Assembly (NCBI GenBank): GCA_900772775.1
Contig: CAAGRW010000148.1
Span: 1 to 17,736, forward strand
From: Candidatus Rifleibacteriota bacterium
GTDB lineage: Bacteria; Vulcanimicrobiota; Xenobia; Xenobiales; Xenobiaceae
Length of the DNA: 17,736 nt
Direction of reading: 5' to 3'
Of this stretch, positions 7,531 through 14,442 are shown one piece after another. The first letter of the stretch is position 1. The number at the start of each line of letters is the position of its first letter. Both the position numbers and the translations under genes were made by a program. The notes beneath the pieces were generated by a model. It was not told the DNA's origin, searched no databases, and was given only the letters and a program-made list of their open reading frames with translations.

Positions 7531-9207
7531 CTACAAATGGACGATCTCGGCATAGCTGATATAAAGTCCGGCTTTAACTATGCGTACAACAACTTCTTTA
7601 CCCACACGGTCAGAAGCATTGGCTACTTCTATTAAGCAACCATCAATGATCGCTAAAGCAGAATTGCTATTATCTGAGATATGACCATCCAAAAGCAAAA
7701 CTCTAGCTTGTTGACCACAGGCAAGAGGCGTAAATTCCAGAGAAGCGGCCTTTTCTGCGCAAGTCACATTAAAGTGCTCCGGGTGAATACTGTCTGAAGC
7801 TTGCACGATGATTGTAGAATTGGTTTCTCGTGCTATTTGCTCAACTTCGACACCGTTGGGGCCAACAAATTGGTAGGCAGCCGCCGGAGACAAAGTGACG
7901 ACAGCAGCTTCAGGCTTCACAACTCCACTCATTTCCCTTAGCAAGTTGCGACGAGCTCGCAAAGCTACAGACTTGGGAGAGAGCACCTTACCGCGACCGT
8001 GGCAAATAGGACAAACATCACGCATAATGCCGTCCAAATCTTTGCCCTCTCGCTTACGGGTAATTTGCACCAAGCCCAATTCAGTCATACTTACCAGGTG
8101 AGTGCGAGTGCGATCTTTCTTGAGCTCATCACCTAAAGTTTCCAAAATTTTGCGCTGGTCTTCGGAACTATCCATATCAATAAAGTCGACAATAATGATG
8201 CCGGCCATATCGCGCAAACGCAACTGACGACAAATTTCTTTGCAAGCTTCCAAATTGGTGCGCAGAATAGTTTCGGCTAAATTGTTTTTACCGATAAATT
8301 TGCCGGTATTAACATCGATAACCCACAGAGCTTCGGTGCGATCAACGATCAAATATCCGCCGGAGGAAAGCCAAACACGCCTTGACAAAGCATTGTCAAT
8401 TTCTTGCTCAATTTTGTACATATCGAACAAAGGATAAGTATCGGTGTACAAATGGACTTTATCCAAGAGCTCAGGAGCGGTATGTTCCAAACGCTCACGC
8501 ATATTTAAGTATTCTTGGCGATTGTCGATAACTAGACGATCGACTTCTTCGGTAAAGAGATCGCGTAAGATCTTATCTACCAAATCCAGTTCTTGGTGAA
8601 CTAAAGCCGGAGCATGACAAGTTTTGGCTTTGTTTTGGACTTTGTTCCATACTTTAACTAGATAGTCTAAGTCCATTTTGAGTTCGTCGCGATCGTGACC
8701 TTCAGCAGCTGTACGCACTACTACTCCCATACCTTCGGGACGAAGTTCGTCAGCAATGTGACGCAAACGATTGCGCTCTTCTTCGGTAGAAATGCGGCGG
8801 GAAACGCCTACATATTGGGCCGAAGGGAACAGAACCAAGTAGCGACCGGGCAAAGTTATGTAAGAAGTAATGCGAGCACCTTTAGTACCAATAGCTTCTT
8901 TAACTACTTGCACCAAAGTTTCCTGATTGGGACGCACAATTTCAGCAATAGTAGGTTTGGTAAAGCCATTTTCACCTTCACTCAAACCGGCTACAGCATC
9001 ATTGGCACATAGGAAAGCGTTGCGTTCCAAGCCTATATCAACGAAAGCGGCATTCATGCCTGGCAAAACATCGGAGACTCTACCCTTAAAGATGCTGCCA
9101 ACTTGGCGCTCTTCACGGGCTATAAGAATCTCCATGGGGCGTCCATCTTCAAGTACGACCGCTCTCCCCTCGCGGTCGTCAATTGATATTAAAATTTCTT
9201 TATACAT
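7531..9207 (-). CDS. rng: Ribonuclease E/G family endoribonuclease
   Basis: 558 aa. Endonucleolytic cleavage of single-stranded AU-rich RNA in mRNA decay and rRNA/tRNA maturation. The S1 domain (about 35-120) includes GSIFKGRVSDVLPGMNAAFVDIG. The DNase I-like catalytic core carries the metal-binding aspartates Asp298 (VIDVN) and Asp341 (VDFIDM), spaced 43 residues apart as in E. coli RNase E. The zinc-link CPICHGRGK is at 399-407. Residues about 497-558 form an added TRAM-like beta domain (IDGCLIEVANASDRVGKEV) in place of the long degradosome scaffold of RNase E. The ATG at 9207 is the family's usual start, but the only ribosome-like site (TAAGG) is 13 bases away. It is divergent from ffh. 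Confidence 0.94.
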   Translation of the reverse strand: MYKEILISIDDREGRAVVLEDGRPMEILIAREERQVGSIFKGRVSDVLPGMNAAFVDIGLERNAFLCANDAVAGLSEGENGFTKPTIAEIVRPNQETLVQVVKEAIGTKGARITSYITLPGRYLVLFPSAQYVGVSRRISTEEERNRLRHIADELRPEGMGVVVRTAAEGHDRDELKMDLDYLVKVWNKVQNKAKTCHAPALVHQELDLVDKILRDLFTEEVDRLVIDNRQEYLNMRERLEHTAPELLDKVHLYTDTYPLFDMYKIEQEIDNALSRRVWLSSGGYLIVDRTEALWVIDVNTGKFIGKNNLAETILRTNLEACKEICRQLRLRDMAGIIIVDFIDMDSSEDQRKILETLGDELKKDRTRTHLVSMTELGLVQITRKREGKDLDGIMRDVCPICHGRGKVLSPKSVALRARRNLLREMSGVVKPEAAVVTLSPAAAYQFVGPNGVEVEQIARETNSTIIVQASDSIHPEHFNVTCAEKAASLEFTPLACGQQARVLLLDGHISDNSNSALAIIDGCLIEVANASDRVGKEVVVRIVKAGLYISYAEIVHL

Positions 9208-9515
9208 AAAATTAAATAAACCTTACTGTAGTGGGGCCACGCTGCCCCCAGACCGCCGGAAAAGCCACACTCGAGCGCCCTCAAGGCAGCCAAAGCAAAA
9301 GGCTAAAAATCCGTACACGGCAAAACTTAGAGATACGAAAAACTGGGATTTTTACTTTTCACGTTAAACAAGTTACTTCCTGCCTAACGACCACTGGCAG
9401 CGAATTTGCCAACCTATTCCAAAAGCATAGATAGTTTTTAATTTTATAGCGCAACAATCACAGCGAGAGAGAATGAAAAACGCACGGGAAAGTATAGTGA
9501 AAAATTGCTTAGTTA
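9208..9515. other. Divergent intergenic region upstream of rng
   Basis: This stretch holds no gene I can support. Two inverted repeats lie in the probable rng leader: GGGGC/GCCCC at 9233-9248 and a wider AAAAATCC/GGATTTTT pair at 9305-9353. No clear sigma70 promoter for rng was found on the minus strand; an AT-rich TATAAA-like box near 9440 lacks a good -35. RNase E is known to be autoregulated through its 5' UTR in E. coli, but applying that here is only conjecture. Confidence 0.35.
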
Positions 9516-9544
9516 TTGACGAAGAATTGTATAAAGTATATAAT
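9516..9544 (+). promoter_or_regulatory. Near-consensus sigma70 promoter for ffh
   Basis: TTGACG at 9516-9521, a 17-base AT-rich spacer, then a perfect TATAAT at 9539-9544. This is eleven of twelve consensus bases with ideal spacing. Transcription would begin near 9551, giving ffh a leader of about 130 nt. Confidence 0.85.
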
Positions 9545-9680
9545 ATGTCACATTGTTCAGAAGCTTGCATTTTTCATACCGACATGGTACGGAATGTAAG
9601 CCAGACTGAGCAAAGAATAAGCGAGACAGTCCAAGCAATCGCAAAACACCGGAAAAAAAGTGAGGCAGGCTCATTAGGTT

Positions 9681-11018
9681 ATGTTTGAATCTCTTTCAGA
9701 GCGGCTTAATGACATTTTCAAGAAGATATCAGGCCGCGGAAAGCTTTCAGAAGAAGACGTAAACGAAGCTCTGCGGGAAGTGCGCCGCGCTCTCCTGGAA
9801 GCCGACGTGAGTCTTCCTGTGGTAAAAGAGTTTATCTCCAACATACGTGAGCGTGCAGTCGGTGAAGAGCTCATAAAGAGCATGACTCCGGCTCAGCAAG
9901 TTATTAGATACGTACGCGACGAGCTCATTTCTCTCATGGGCGGCGAAGCGGCCAAGCTCACTTTTGCATCCAAGGCCCCGACCGTTTTTATGGTTTGTGG
10001 TCTCAATGGTGCCGGTAAAACTACCAGCGCCGCCAAATTAGCTTCTTACTTAAGAGGCTCCGGTCATCATCCCCTGTTAGCTGCCACCGACGTATACAGA
10101 CCAGCAGCTATTCAGCAACTCGAAGTTTTGGCTAAGCAAATCAGCGTTCCCGTTTTTAAATTGGAAGGCTGTCAAGATCCGGTAGAAATTACTTCCGAAG
10201 CTGTAGCCAAAGCCAAAGATTTAGGCAGAGACGTGGTTATTATCGACACCGCCGGCCGCTTAAATATTGACAGTGAGCTGATGGAAGAGCTTAAGAAACA
10301 GCGCGATGCCGTCTCTCCGGATGAAATTTTGTTAGTGGTCGATGCCATGACCGGTCAGGATGCCGTCAATGTAGCTCGAGATTTTAACGAGCTTTTGGGC
10401 ATTACCGGCGTGATCATGACCAAACTGGACGGAGATGCCCGCGGCGGTGCAGCCATTTCCGTGCGTAAAGTTACCGGTGCTCCCCTCAAATTTGTGGGTA
10501 CCAGTGAGCGTCTCAGTGGCTTGGAGCCCTTCCACCCCGACCGTATGGCCGGTCGTATCTTAGGTATGGGTGATGTTCTCAGCCTTATAGAAAAAGCCGA
10601 ACAGACTCTGGATAAAGAAAAAGCTCAAGAGCTTTCCGAAAGACTTAAACAGAACAAATTCGACTTAAACGATCTCTTGGATCAGATGCAGCAGATTCGC
10701 CGCATGGGACCTATTAAGGATATTATTAAAATGCTGCCCGGAGTGGGCCGTGCTTTAGATGATATTCCCATCGGCGAGAAGGAAATCAGGCGCGTCGAGT
10801 CTATTATTCTTTCTATGACCCCCAAAGAGAGGCGCAATCCCGAGATTCTTGATGCCTCCCGCAAGCGTCGTATAGCCAAAGGCTCAGGTAGCGACGTAGC
10901 TGCCGTCAATGCTATTCTCAAGCAATATAGCGAACTTAGAAAGTTCATGAAGAGCATAGGCGGTTTGGCTAAGGGCAAGAAAGGCAGGAAGCTGGGCTTA
11001 TTTAGGCTTCCTTTCTAA
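9681..11018 (+). CDS. ffh: Signal recognition particle protein Ffh
   Basis: 445 aa GTPase that binds signal sequences and 4.5S RNA and docks with FtsY at the membrane. N domain about 1-95. G domain with P-loop GLNGAGKTT (107-115), DTAGR (189-193) and TKLDGDARGG (247-256). The Met-rich M domain, about 325-430, includes DLLDQMQQIRRMGP and the RNA-binding segment RRIAKGSGSDVAAVN. Motif V reads GTSERL instead of the usual GxGE. The start is fixed by the family N-terminus MFESLSERL; the ribosome site is weak (TTAGGTT immediately before the ATG). It is the first gene of the plus-strand block and has its own strong promoter. Confidence 0.97.
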   Translation: MFESLSERLNDIFKKISGRGKLSEEDVNEALREVRRALLEADVSLPVVKEFISNIRERAVGEELIKSMTPAQQVIRYVRDELISLMGGEAAKLTFASKAPTVFMVCGLNGAGKTTSAAKLASYLRGSGHHPLLAATDVYRPAAIQQLEVLAKQISVPVFKLEGCQDPVEITSEAVAKAKDLGRDVVIIDTAGRLNIDSELMEELKKQRDAVSPDEILLVVDAMTGQDAVNVARDFNELLGITGVIMTKLDGDARGGAAISVRKVTGAPLKFVGTSERLSGLEPFHPDRMAGRILGMGDVLSLIEKAEQTLDKEKAQELSERLKQNKFDLNDLLDQMQQIRRMGPIKDIIKMLPGVGRALDDIPIGEKEIRRVESIILSMTPKERRNPEILDASRKRRIAKGSGSDVAAVNAILKQYSELRKFMKSIGGLAKGKKGRKLGLFRLPF

Positions 11019-11259
11019 GACTGCCTCTAAGGCCGGTTCCTTCTCTGCCGGTCTTACGCAGCACAAGTTTTGGCGCTTCAGCAAAAGCGCTTATAAATGT
11101 TTCTGTCGAAATAGTCTTTCACTTCGGAAAAGATAATTCGGCGGGTTTAAGAGCGAAAATTCTTCGCCGAGCACAGACTCTTGACTTCCGCCGGGAGAGT
11201 GCTGAAATTTCACTAACAATTGCTAATAGCAGATAATCACCACAGGAGGCACCCCATCA
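11019..11259 (+). promoter_or_regulatory. rpsP leader region with candidate promoter
   Basis: 241 non-coding bases. A candidate promoter is TTGGCG (11070-11075), 16 bases, TATAAA (11092-11097), which would leave a leader of about 155 nt before rpsP. Hairpins: AAGGCCGG/CCGGTCTT at about 11031-11057, GCGCTT/AAGCGC overlapping the promoter spacer, TCGGCG/CGCCGA at 11138-11170, and ACTCT/AGAGT around 11177-11200. No intrinsic terminator separates ffh from rpsP, so readthrough is possible. Confidence 0.45.
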
Positions 11260-11577
11260 ATGGTACGCATTAGACTTCGTAGAGTAGGACGCAAGAAACA
11301 GGCTAGCTACCGCATCGTAGCTGCTGACGCTAGATGTCCCCGCGACGGTCGTTTCATTGAGATTCTTGGGCACTACAACCCTCGCACCAATCCCCCCACA
11401 GTCGTTATGAAATCCGACCGCGTCAAGGCCTGGCTCTCTAACGGCGCCCAGCCTACCGACTCCGTCCGCGGCCTGCTCGTAAGCAGCGGTTTGTGGAAGG
11501 AATTCTACGGTACCGATTACGTTTATCCCACTCCTAAGGCTGCAGAGGCTAAGGAAGAAGCTGCTCCCGAAGCCTAG
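11260..11577 (+). CDS. rpsP: Small subunit ribosomal protein bS16
   Basis: 105 aa. Binds 16S rRNA early in 30S assembly. The family opening MVRIRLRRVGRKKQASYRIVAAD is followed by a DGRFIEILGHYNPR segment and the conserved AWLSNGAQPTDSV. The last 20 residues are an Ala/Glu/Lys-rich tail of the kind seen in many bS16 proteins. AGGAGG lies 10 bases before the ATG. It is followed by khpA after 60 bases. Confidence 0.97.
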   Translation: MVRIRLRRVGRKKQASYRIVAADARCPRDGRFIEILGHYNPRTNPPTVVMKSDRVKAWLSNGAQPTDSVRGLLVSSGLWKEFYGTDYVYPTPKAAEAKEEAAPEA

Positions 11578-11637
11578 TATTTTCCCCACTCCTTTTACTG
11601 CAAAGTAAGAGTTTTTGTTGAGGAGAGGAGAGTCGCC

Positions 11638-11865
11638 ATGAAAGGCTTGCTGGAGTATCTGGCCCGCCAACTCGTCGATTGTCCCGATCAGGTTGAAGTC
11701 CGTGAGCTTCAAGGAGAGCGCTCAACTATTTTAGAGTTGAGAGTTGCTCCAGAAGATATGGGCAAGGTTATAGGTCGGCAGGGTAAAACCGCCCAAGCGA
11801 TCCGTACGCTGGTAAAAGCTGCAGGAACTCGTGAAGGCAAACGGGTTATGGTGGAAATAATCTAG
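11638..11865 (+). CDS. khpA: KH-domain RNA-binding protein KhpA (YlqC)
   Basis: 75 aa, one type II KH domain. The GxxG loop is G-R-Q-G in KVIGRQGKTAQAIR (about 41-54), which grips single-stranded RNA. The family partners with KhpB/Jag in RNA binding and cell-envelope control in Gram-positives, and usually sits between rpsP and rimM, as here. AGGAGAGGAGAG precedes the ATG. A strong intrinsic terminator follows directly. Confidence 0.95.
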   Translation: MKGLLEYLARQLVDCPDQVEVRELQGERSTILELRVAPEDMGKVIGRQGKTAQAIRTLVKAAGTREGKRVMVEII

Positions 11866-11870
11866 TTGGT

Positions 11871-11909
11871 AAAACCGGCGCCATAATACTTGTGCCGCCG
11901 GTTTTTTTT
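11871..11909 (+). terminator. Intrinsic terminator between khpA and rimM
   Basis: Perfect 10-bp stem AAAACCGGCG (11871-11880) with CGCCGGTTTT (11896-11905), followed without a gap by more T to 11909. It splits rpsP-khpA from rimM-trmD, although no separate rimM promoter is visible in the 62-base gap. It may therefore be a partial, attenuating terminator. Confidence 0.88.
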
Positions 11910-11927
11910 CTTTTCTAGTAGGTAAAT

Positions 11928-12467
11928 ATGCAAGAACAGCAGACCAAGGGTCTTAGGCCCCAAGAATTCGTGGCTATTGCCTCTGTCCTAACTTCTTTTG
12001 GAGTACGCGGCGAAATAAAAGCTCGTATCTTAACCGATTTTCCGGAACGCTTCAAAAAGACTAAGGAAGTTTACTTAGTTGCCAAAAACGGAGAGTACAG
12101 CCGCCATACTTTACAAAGTTCGCGCTTTCATCAAAATTATATTTTGTTAAAGCTTAGCGGTATAGATTCTCCAGAAGAAATAGCTCGTTATCGCGATTGG
12201 TCAATAAGTGTAACTCCCGACAATTTAGTTCCTTTGGAAGAAGGCGAATATTGGCACTTCCAATTGAAGGGACTGAGAGTTATTGACCAGCATGATGTAT
12301 ATCGGGGCCGCATCTTCGATATTTACTCTTATCCCGGTTGCGATCAGTACGCTGTACGTGATGAAGAGGGCCATGAGCTCGTAATACCGGCCGTAGAGCG
12401 TTTCATTAAGAAAGTAGATTTGGATAACGGCTGCCTTATGGTTGAACTCCCCGAAGAGGAAGCTTAA
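11928..12467 (+). CDS. rimM: Ribosome maturation factor RimM
   Basis: 179 aa. Binds ribosomal protein uS19 and aids maturation of the 30S head. The N-terminal beta-barrel carries ASVLTSFGVRGEIKARILTDFPERF (about 18-42). The PRC-barrel domain starts at GEYWHFQLKGLRV (about 106-118) and ends in the conserved IPAVERFIKKVDLDNGCLMVELPEE. AGTAGG lies close before the ATG. Its TAA abuts the trmD ATG with no gap, so the two are translationally coupled. Confidence 0.95.
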   Translation: MQEQQTKGLRPQEFVAIASVLTSFGVRGEIKARILTDFPERFKKTKEVYLVAKNGEYSRHTLQSSRFHQNYILLKLSGIDSPEEIARYRDWSISVTPDNLVPLEEGEYWHFQLKGLRVIDQHDVYRGRIFDIYSYPGCDQYAVRDEEGHELVIPAVERFIKKVDLDNGCLMVELPEEEA

Positions 12468-13202
12468 ATGCGCCTGGATATTATCACCCTTTTTCCTGAG
12501 ATGTTTGCTCCGTTATATACTAGCATTCCAGCTCGCGCCCAAAAACGTGGTCTAGTAGAGTTGGGATTGGTTGATTTGCGTGCTTACGGAACTGGGCGTC
12601 ACTTTCAAACAGATGATGTCCCCTACGGAGGCGGCAGCGGTATGGTCATGCAGCCCGAGCCTTTAGGACGAGCTATAGATGACATTCCCAAATCGGCCGA
12701 GGGAGCTCACATAATTTATCTCTCCCCTCAAGGACAGAGATTGACTCAGAAAAAAGTCGAAGAGCTGACCAATTCTCATAAACACATTATTATGATTTGC
12801 GGCCACTACGAAGGCATAGACGAGCGTATTTTACAAAAGTATGTAGACGAAGAGATTTCCTTAGGAGACTTTGTTATTTCTGGTGGCGAGTTGGCCTCTA
12901 TGGTGGTGGCCGATGCCATTATAAGACTGGTTCCCGGGGTAATAGATGCCGATTCGGCCAAAAACGAATCGTTTAGCACCGGAATATTGGATTACCCCTA
13001 CTATACCAGGCCTCTAAATTACCAAGGCATGGAAGTTCCTTCAGTACTTACCAGTGGAGATCATAAAAAGATTGCTAAATGGAGGCGTCAGCAAGCTCTT
13101 TTAAATACGGCTCGCAAGCGTCCCGATTTGTTGGAAGGTCATCAACTAAGTCAGGAAGAGCAAGAATTTTTGGCCCACTCCTTGCCCAAAAAGTCTACCT
13201 AA
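12468..13202 (+). CDS. trmD: tRNA (guanine-37-N1)-methyltransferase TrmD
   Basis: 244 aa. Methylates G37 of tRNAs with G36, preventing +1 frameshifting. The SPOUT trefoil-knot SAM site is visible as LSPQGQRLTQ (85-94), CGHYEGIDERI (111-121) and SLGDFVISGGE (131-141). Asp175 in STGILDYPYYTRP matches the proposed catalytic base. The tRNA-binding C-terminal domain carries GDHKKIAKWRRQQAL. Length is normal for the family. It starts at the base after the rimM stop. Confidence 0.97.
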   Translation: MRLDIITLFPEMFAPLYTSIPARAQKRGLVELGLVDLRAYGTGRHFQTDDVPYGGGSGMVMQPEPLGRAIDDIPKSAEGAHIIYLSPQGQRLTQKKVEELTNSHKHIIMICGHYEGIDERILQKYVDEEISLGDFVISGGELASMVVADAIIRLVPGVIDADSAKNESFSTGILDYPYYTRPLNYQGMEVPSVLTSGDHKKIAKWRRQQALLNTARKRPDLLEGHQLSQEEQEFLAHSLPKKST

Positions 13203-13227
13203 CTTAACTATTTTTAATTATTAAAAA

Positions 13228-13257
13228 TACCGTGTGGCGCACGGAAATTTACGCTTG
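13228..13257 (+). repeat. Duplicated hairpin motif, copy A
   Basis: T-ACCGTG, 5-base loop, CACGG, AAATT, TACGCTTG. It matches copy B (13666-13695) at 25 of 30 positions. The CCGTG/CACGG stem is identical, while the loop varies at three of five positions. A second small stem can form after it (TTTAC with GTGGA around GCTT). Confidence 0.75.
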
Positions 13258-13378
13258 TGGAGAGTGCCTAGGCGTTGTTGCTCCTTAGAACTACAATGCT
13301 GCTCTCGTAGAAACAAGAAGCCCCCGCCTATGTGGCAGGGAGCGCGTTCATTCTGAATGGGCTTCTAATAAGTCCGCC

Positions 13379-13407
13379 AAAAAGTAGGCAATTTTAGCCT
13401 ATTTTTT
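13379..13407 (+). terminator. Intrinsic terminator upstream of the rplS promoter
   Basis: AAAAAGTAGGC (13379-13389) pairs with GCCTATTTTTT (13397-13407) over 11 positions, with one G-T wobble and a 7-base loop. The T run is built into the 3' arm. It would end transcripts coming from trmD or from the structured segment before it. Confidence 0.82.
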
Positions 13408-13530
13408 AACACTTTTCCTCTTTTTCACGCAGGGAAAGTATGTATAAGTGGAGCTACAAAAGGAGGAAAGTTCCTTTTTAGTTCCAGTCTGCTGCCTCGA
13501 CAGTTTCGCCTGTCCAGAAGGGCTTAACTA

Positions 13531-13559
13531 TTGATTTTTTCAAGCCCGTCTGGTAAAAT
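13531..13559 (+). promoter_or_regulatory. Extended -10 promoter for rplS
   Basis: TTGATT (13531-13536), 17-base spacer, TAAAAT (13554-13559), with TG one base upstream of the -10. Transcription would begin near 13566. The -35 sits in the loop and the spacer forms the 3' arm of a strong inverted repeat (13514-13525 with 13542-13553). Confidence 0.7.
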
Positions 13560-13565
13560 ATTTGA

Positions 13566-13868
13566 GTTCTGCTGTAGGCTGTTTTTAGGTCAGCTTAAGC
13601 CTGCCGTATTGGTGCGGATAAGGTTGGCAGGACGTATTTAGTCAGCGTTGAACCCGCTCGGCGAGTACCGTGAGACACACGGGAATCTACGCTTGAGTAG
13701 AGCGGCTGTCAGTTTTCCTCCGCGAGAGAAGAGGAAGCGTTGCCGTTCGTTGAGCCAGTAATTCCCCTGGTTTCAGCCGTGGGGAGTGTCAATTGTGAGC
13801 AGGCTATAGCCAACAGGGATAGTATCCCCCAGAGGCAAGCAAGATTCGTTAAGAGAAGGATATCCACC
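13566..13868 (+). promoter_or_regulatory. Long structured leader of rplS
   Basis: About 300 non-coding nucleotides between the promoter and the rplS start. Stems in order: CCTGCC/GGCAGG (13600-13605 with 13626-13631); CCGCT/AGCGG enclosing the copy B hairpin CCGTG/CACGG and a TCTAC/GTAGA hairpin; TTCCTC/GAGGAA (13715-13736); CCCC/GGGG around 13764-13785; GGGAT/ATCCC around 13817-13829. A ribosomal protein L19 leader RNA is known in Firmicutes, so feedback control by bL19 is a fair hypothesis. I cannot match this leader to that family from memory. Confidence 0.6.
13666..13695 (+). repeat. Duplicated hairpin motif, copy B, in the rplS leader
   Basis: T-ACCGTG, 5-base loop, CACGG, GAATC, TACGCTTG, matching copy A 438 bases upstream in the same orientation. 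Here the following stem is stronger (TCTAC/GTAGA around GCTTGA). An outer CCGCT/AGCGG helix closes both hairpins into a three-way junction. Confidence 0.75.
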
Positions 13869-14219
13869 ATGGATCTGATCAAGAGTATTGAGCGCGAGCA
13901 AATGAAAAAAGAATTTCCCAGCTTTGGCCCTGGCGACACCGTAAAGGCTTGGCTGAAGGTTATCGAAGGCGGAAAAGAGCGCTTCCAAGCTTTCGAAGGC
14001 GTTTGCATCAAGAGAGGCAACTCCGGTCTTAAAGAGAGTTTCACTCTTCGCAAAATTTCCGGCGGTGTAGGCGTAGAGAGAACCATTTTGGTGCACAGCC
14101 CCCGCTTAGACAGAGTAGAAGTTATTCGTCACGGCGCCGTACGCCGCGCTCGTTTGTTCTACCTCCGCGACCTCGTTGGTAAGAAGGCTCGCGTAAAAGA
14201 GAGACGTGTAAACCGCTAA
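13869..14219 (+). CDS. rplS: Large subunit ribosomal protein bL19
   Basis: 116 aa. Located at the 30S-50S interface. Family features: MDLIKSIEREQMKKEFPSF start, GDTVKAWLKVIEGGKERFQAFEGVCIKR, and the basic end RLFYLRDLVGKKARVKERR. The frame is open back to 13740, but AGAAGGA lies 8 bases before the ATG at 13869 and the family starts there, so the upstream codons are leader. Tandem terminators follow. Confidence 0.97.
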   Translation: MDLIKSIEREQMKKEFPSFGPGDTVKAWLKVIEGGKERFQAFEGVCIKRGNSGLKESFTLRKISGGVGVERTILVHSPRLDRVEVIRHGAVRRARLFYLRDLVGKKARVKERRVNR

Positions 14220-14263
14220 TTCCCCCACATTCTGGTAGGGATTGCCAAGTTTTGCCAACATCA

Positions 14264-14315
14264 ATGCCGCAGAGAGTGGAGAGAGTTTTCCCGCCGTTCG
14301 CTGCGGTATTTTTTT
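14264..14315 (+). terminator. First of two tandem intrinsic terminators after rplS
   Basis: ATGCCGCAG (14264-14272) pairs with CTGCGGTAT (14301-14309), 9 bp with one G-T wobble, followed by a run of seven T to 14315. The loop is long (28 bases). Confidence 0.75.
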
Positions 14316-14345
14316 GTGAAGTAAAGCTCCGTCATCAAATGAAGG

Positions 14346-14390
14346 AACACTCTGCATAGCTGAAAATTAGCCGCAGGGTGTTTTTATTTT
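14346..14390 (+). terminator. Second tandem intrinsic terminator before lepB
   Basis: AACACTCTGC (14346-14355) pairs with GCAGGGTGTT (14373-14382), 10 bp with one T-G wobble, followed by T5-A-T5. Together with the preceding terminator it isolates rplS from lepB. A small GAAGT/ACTTC palindrome follows at 14397-14409. Confidence 0.8.
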
Positions 14391-14442
14391 TGGTGCGAAG
14401 TTGCACTTCTCAAGTAGTCAAATATGAGTGAAGGTTTTTCCC

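Larger units (their letters stand above)
13203..13407 (+). other. Structured non-coding segment after trmD, ending in a terminator
   Basis: No open frame here looks coding. It begins with the palindrome ATTTTTAATTATTAAAAAT (13210-13228), then a CCGTG/CACGG hairpin with the trailing motif TACGCTTG (copy A of the duplicated element, 13228-13257). An 8-bp stem AGAAGCCC/GGGCTTCT (13316-13323 with 13359-13366) encloses smaller hairpins, and an intrinsic terminator follows. The layout fits a small RNA of about 180 nt or the structured 3' end of the trmD transcript. It does not show the marks of tmRNA, SRP RNA or RNase P RNA, and I cannot assign it to a family. Confidence 0.45.

Noticed and set aside
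13316..13366. Possible tRNA-like acceptor stem (AGAAGCCC/GGGCTTCT)
   Set aside because: Only about 50 bases are enclosed, with no anticodon arm or canonical T loop, so it is not a tRNA.
13461..13478. GGAGGAAAG resembling conserved region I of RNase P RNA
   Set aside because: The partner conserved regions of RNase P RNA are absent and the segment forms a simple AAAAGGA/TCCTTTT hairpin.
13740..13868. N-terminal extension of rplS
   Set aside because: bL19 starts at MDLIKSIE, the ATG at 13869 has a good ribosome site, and the upstream codons overlap leader hairpins.
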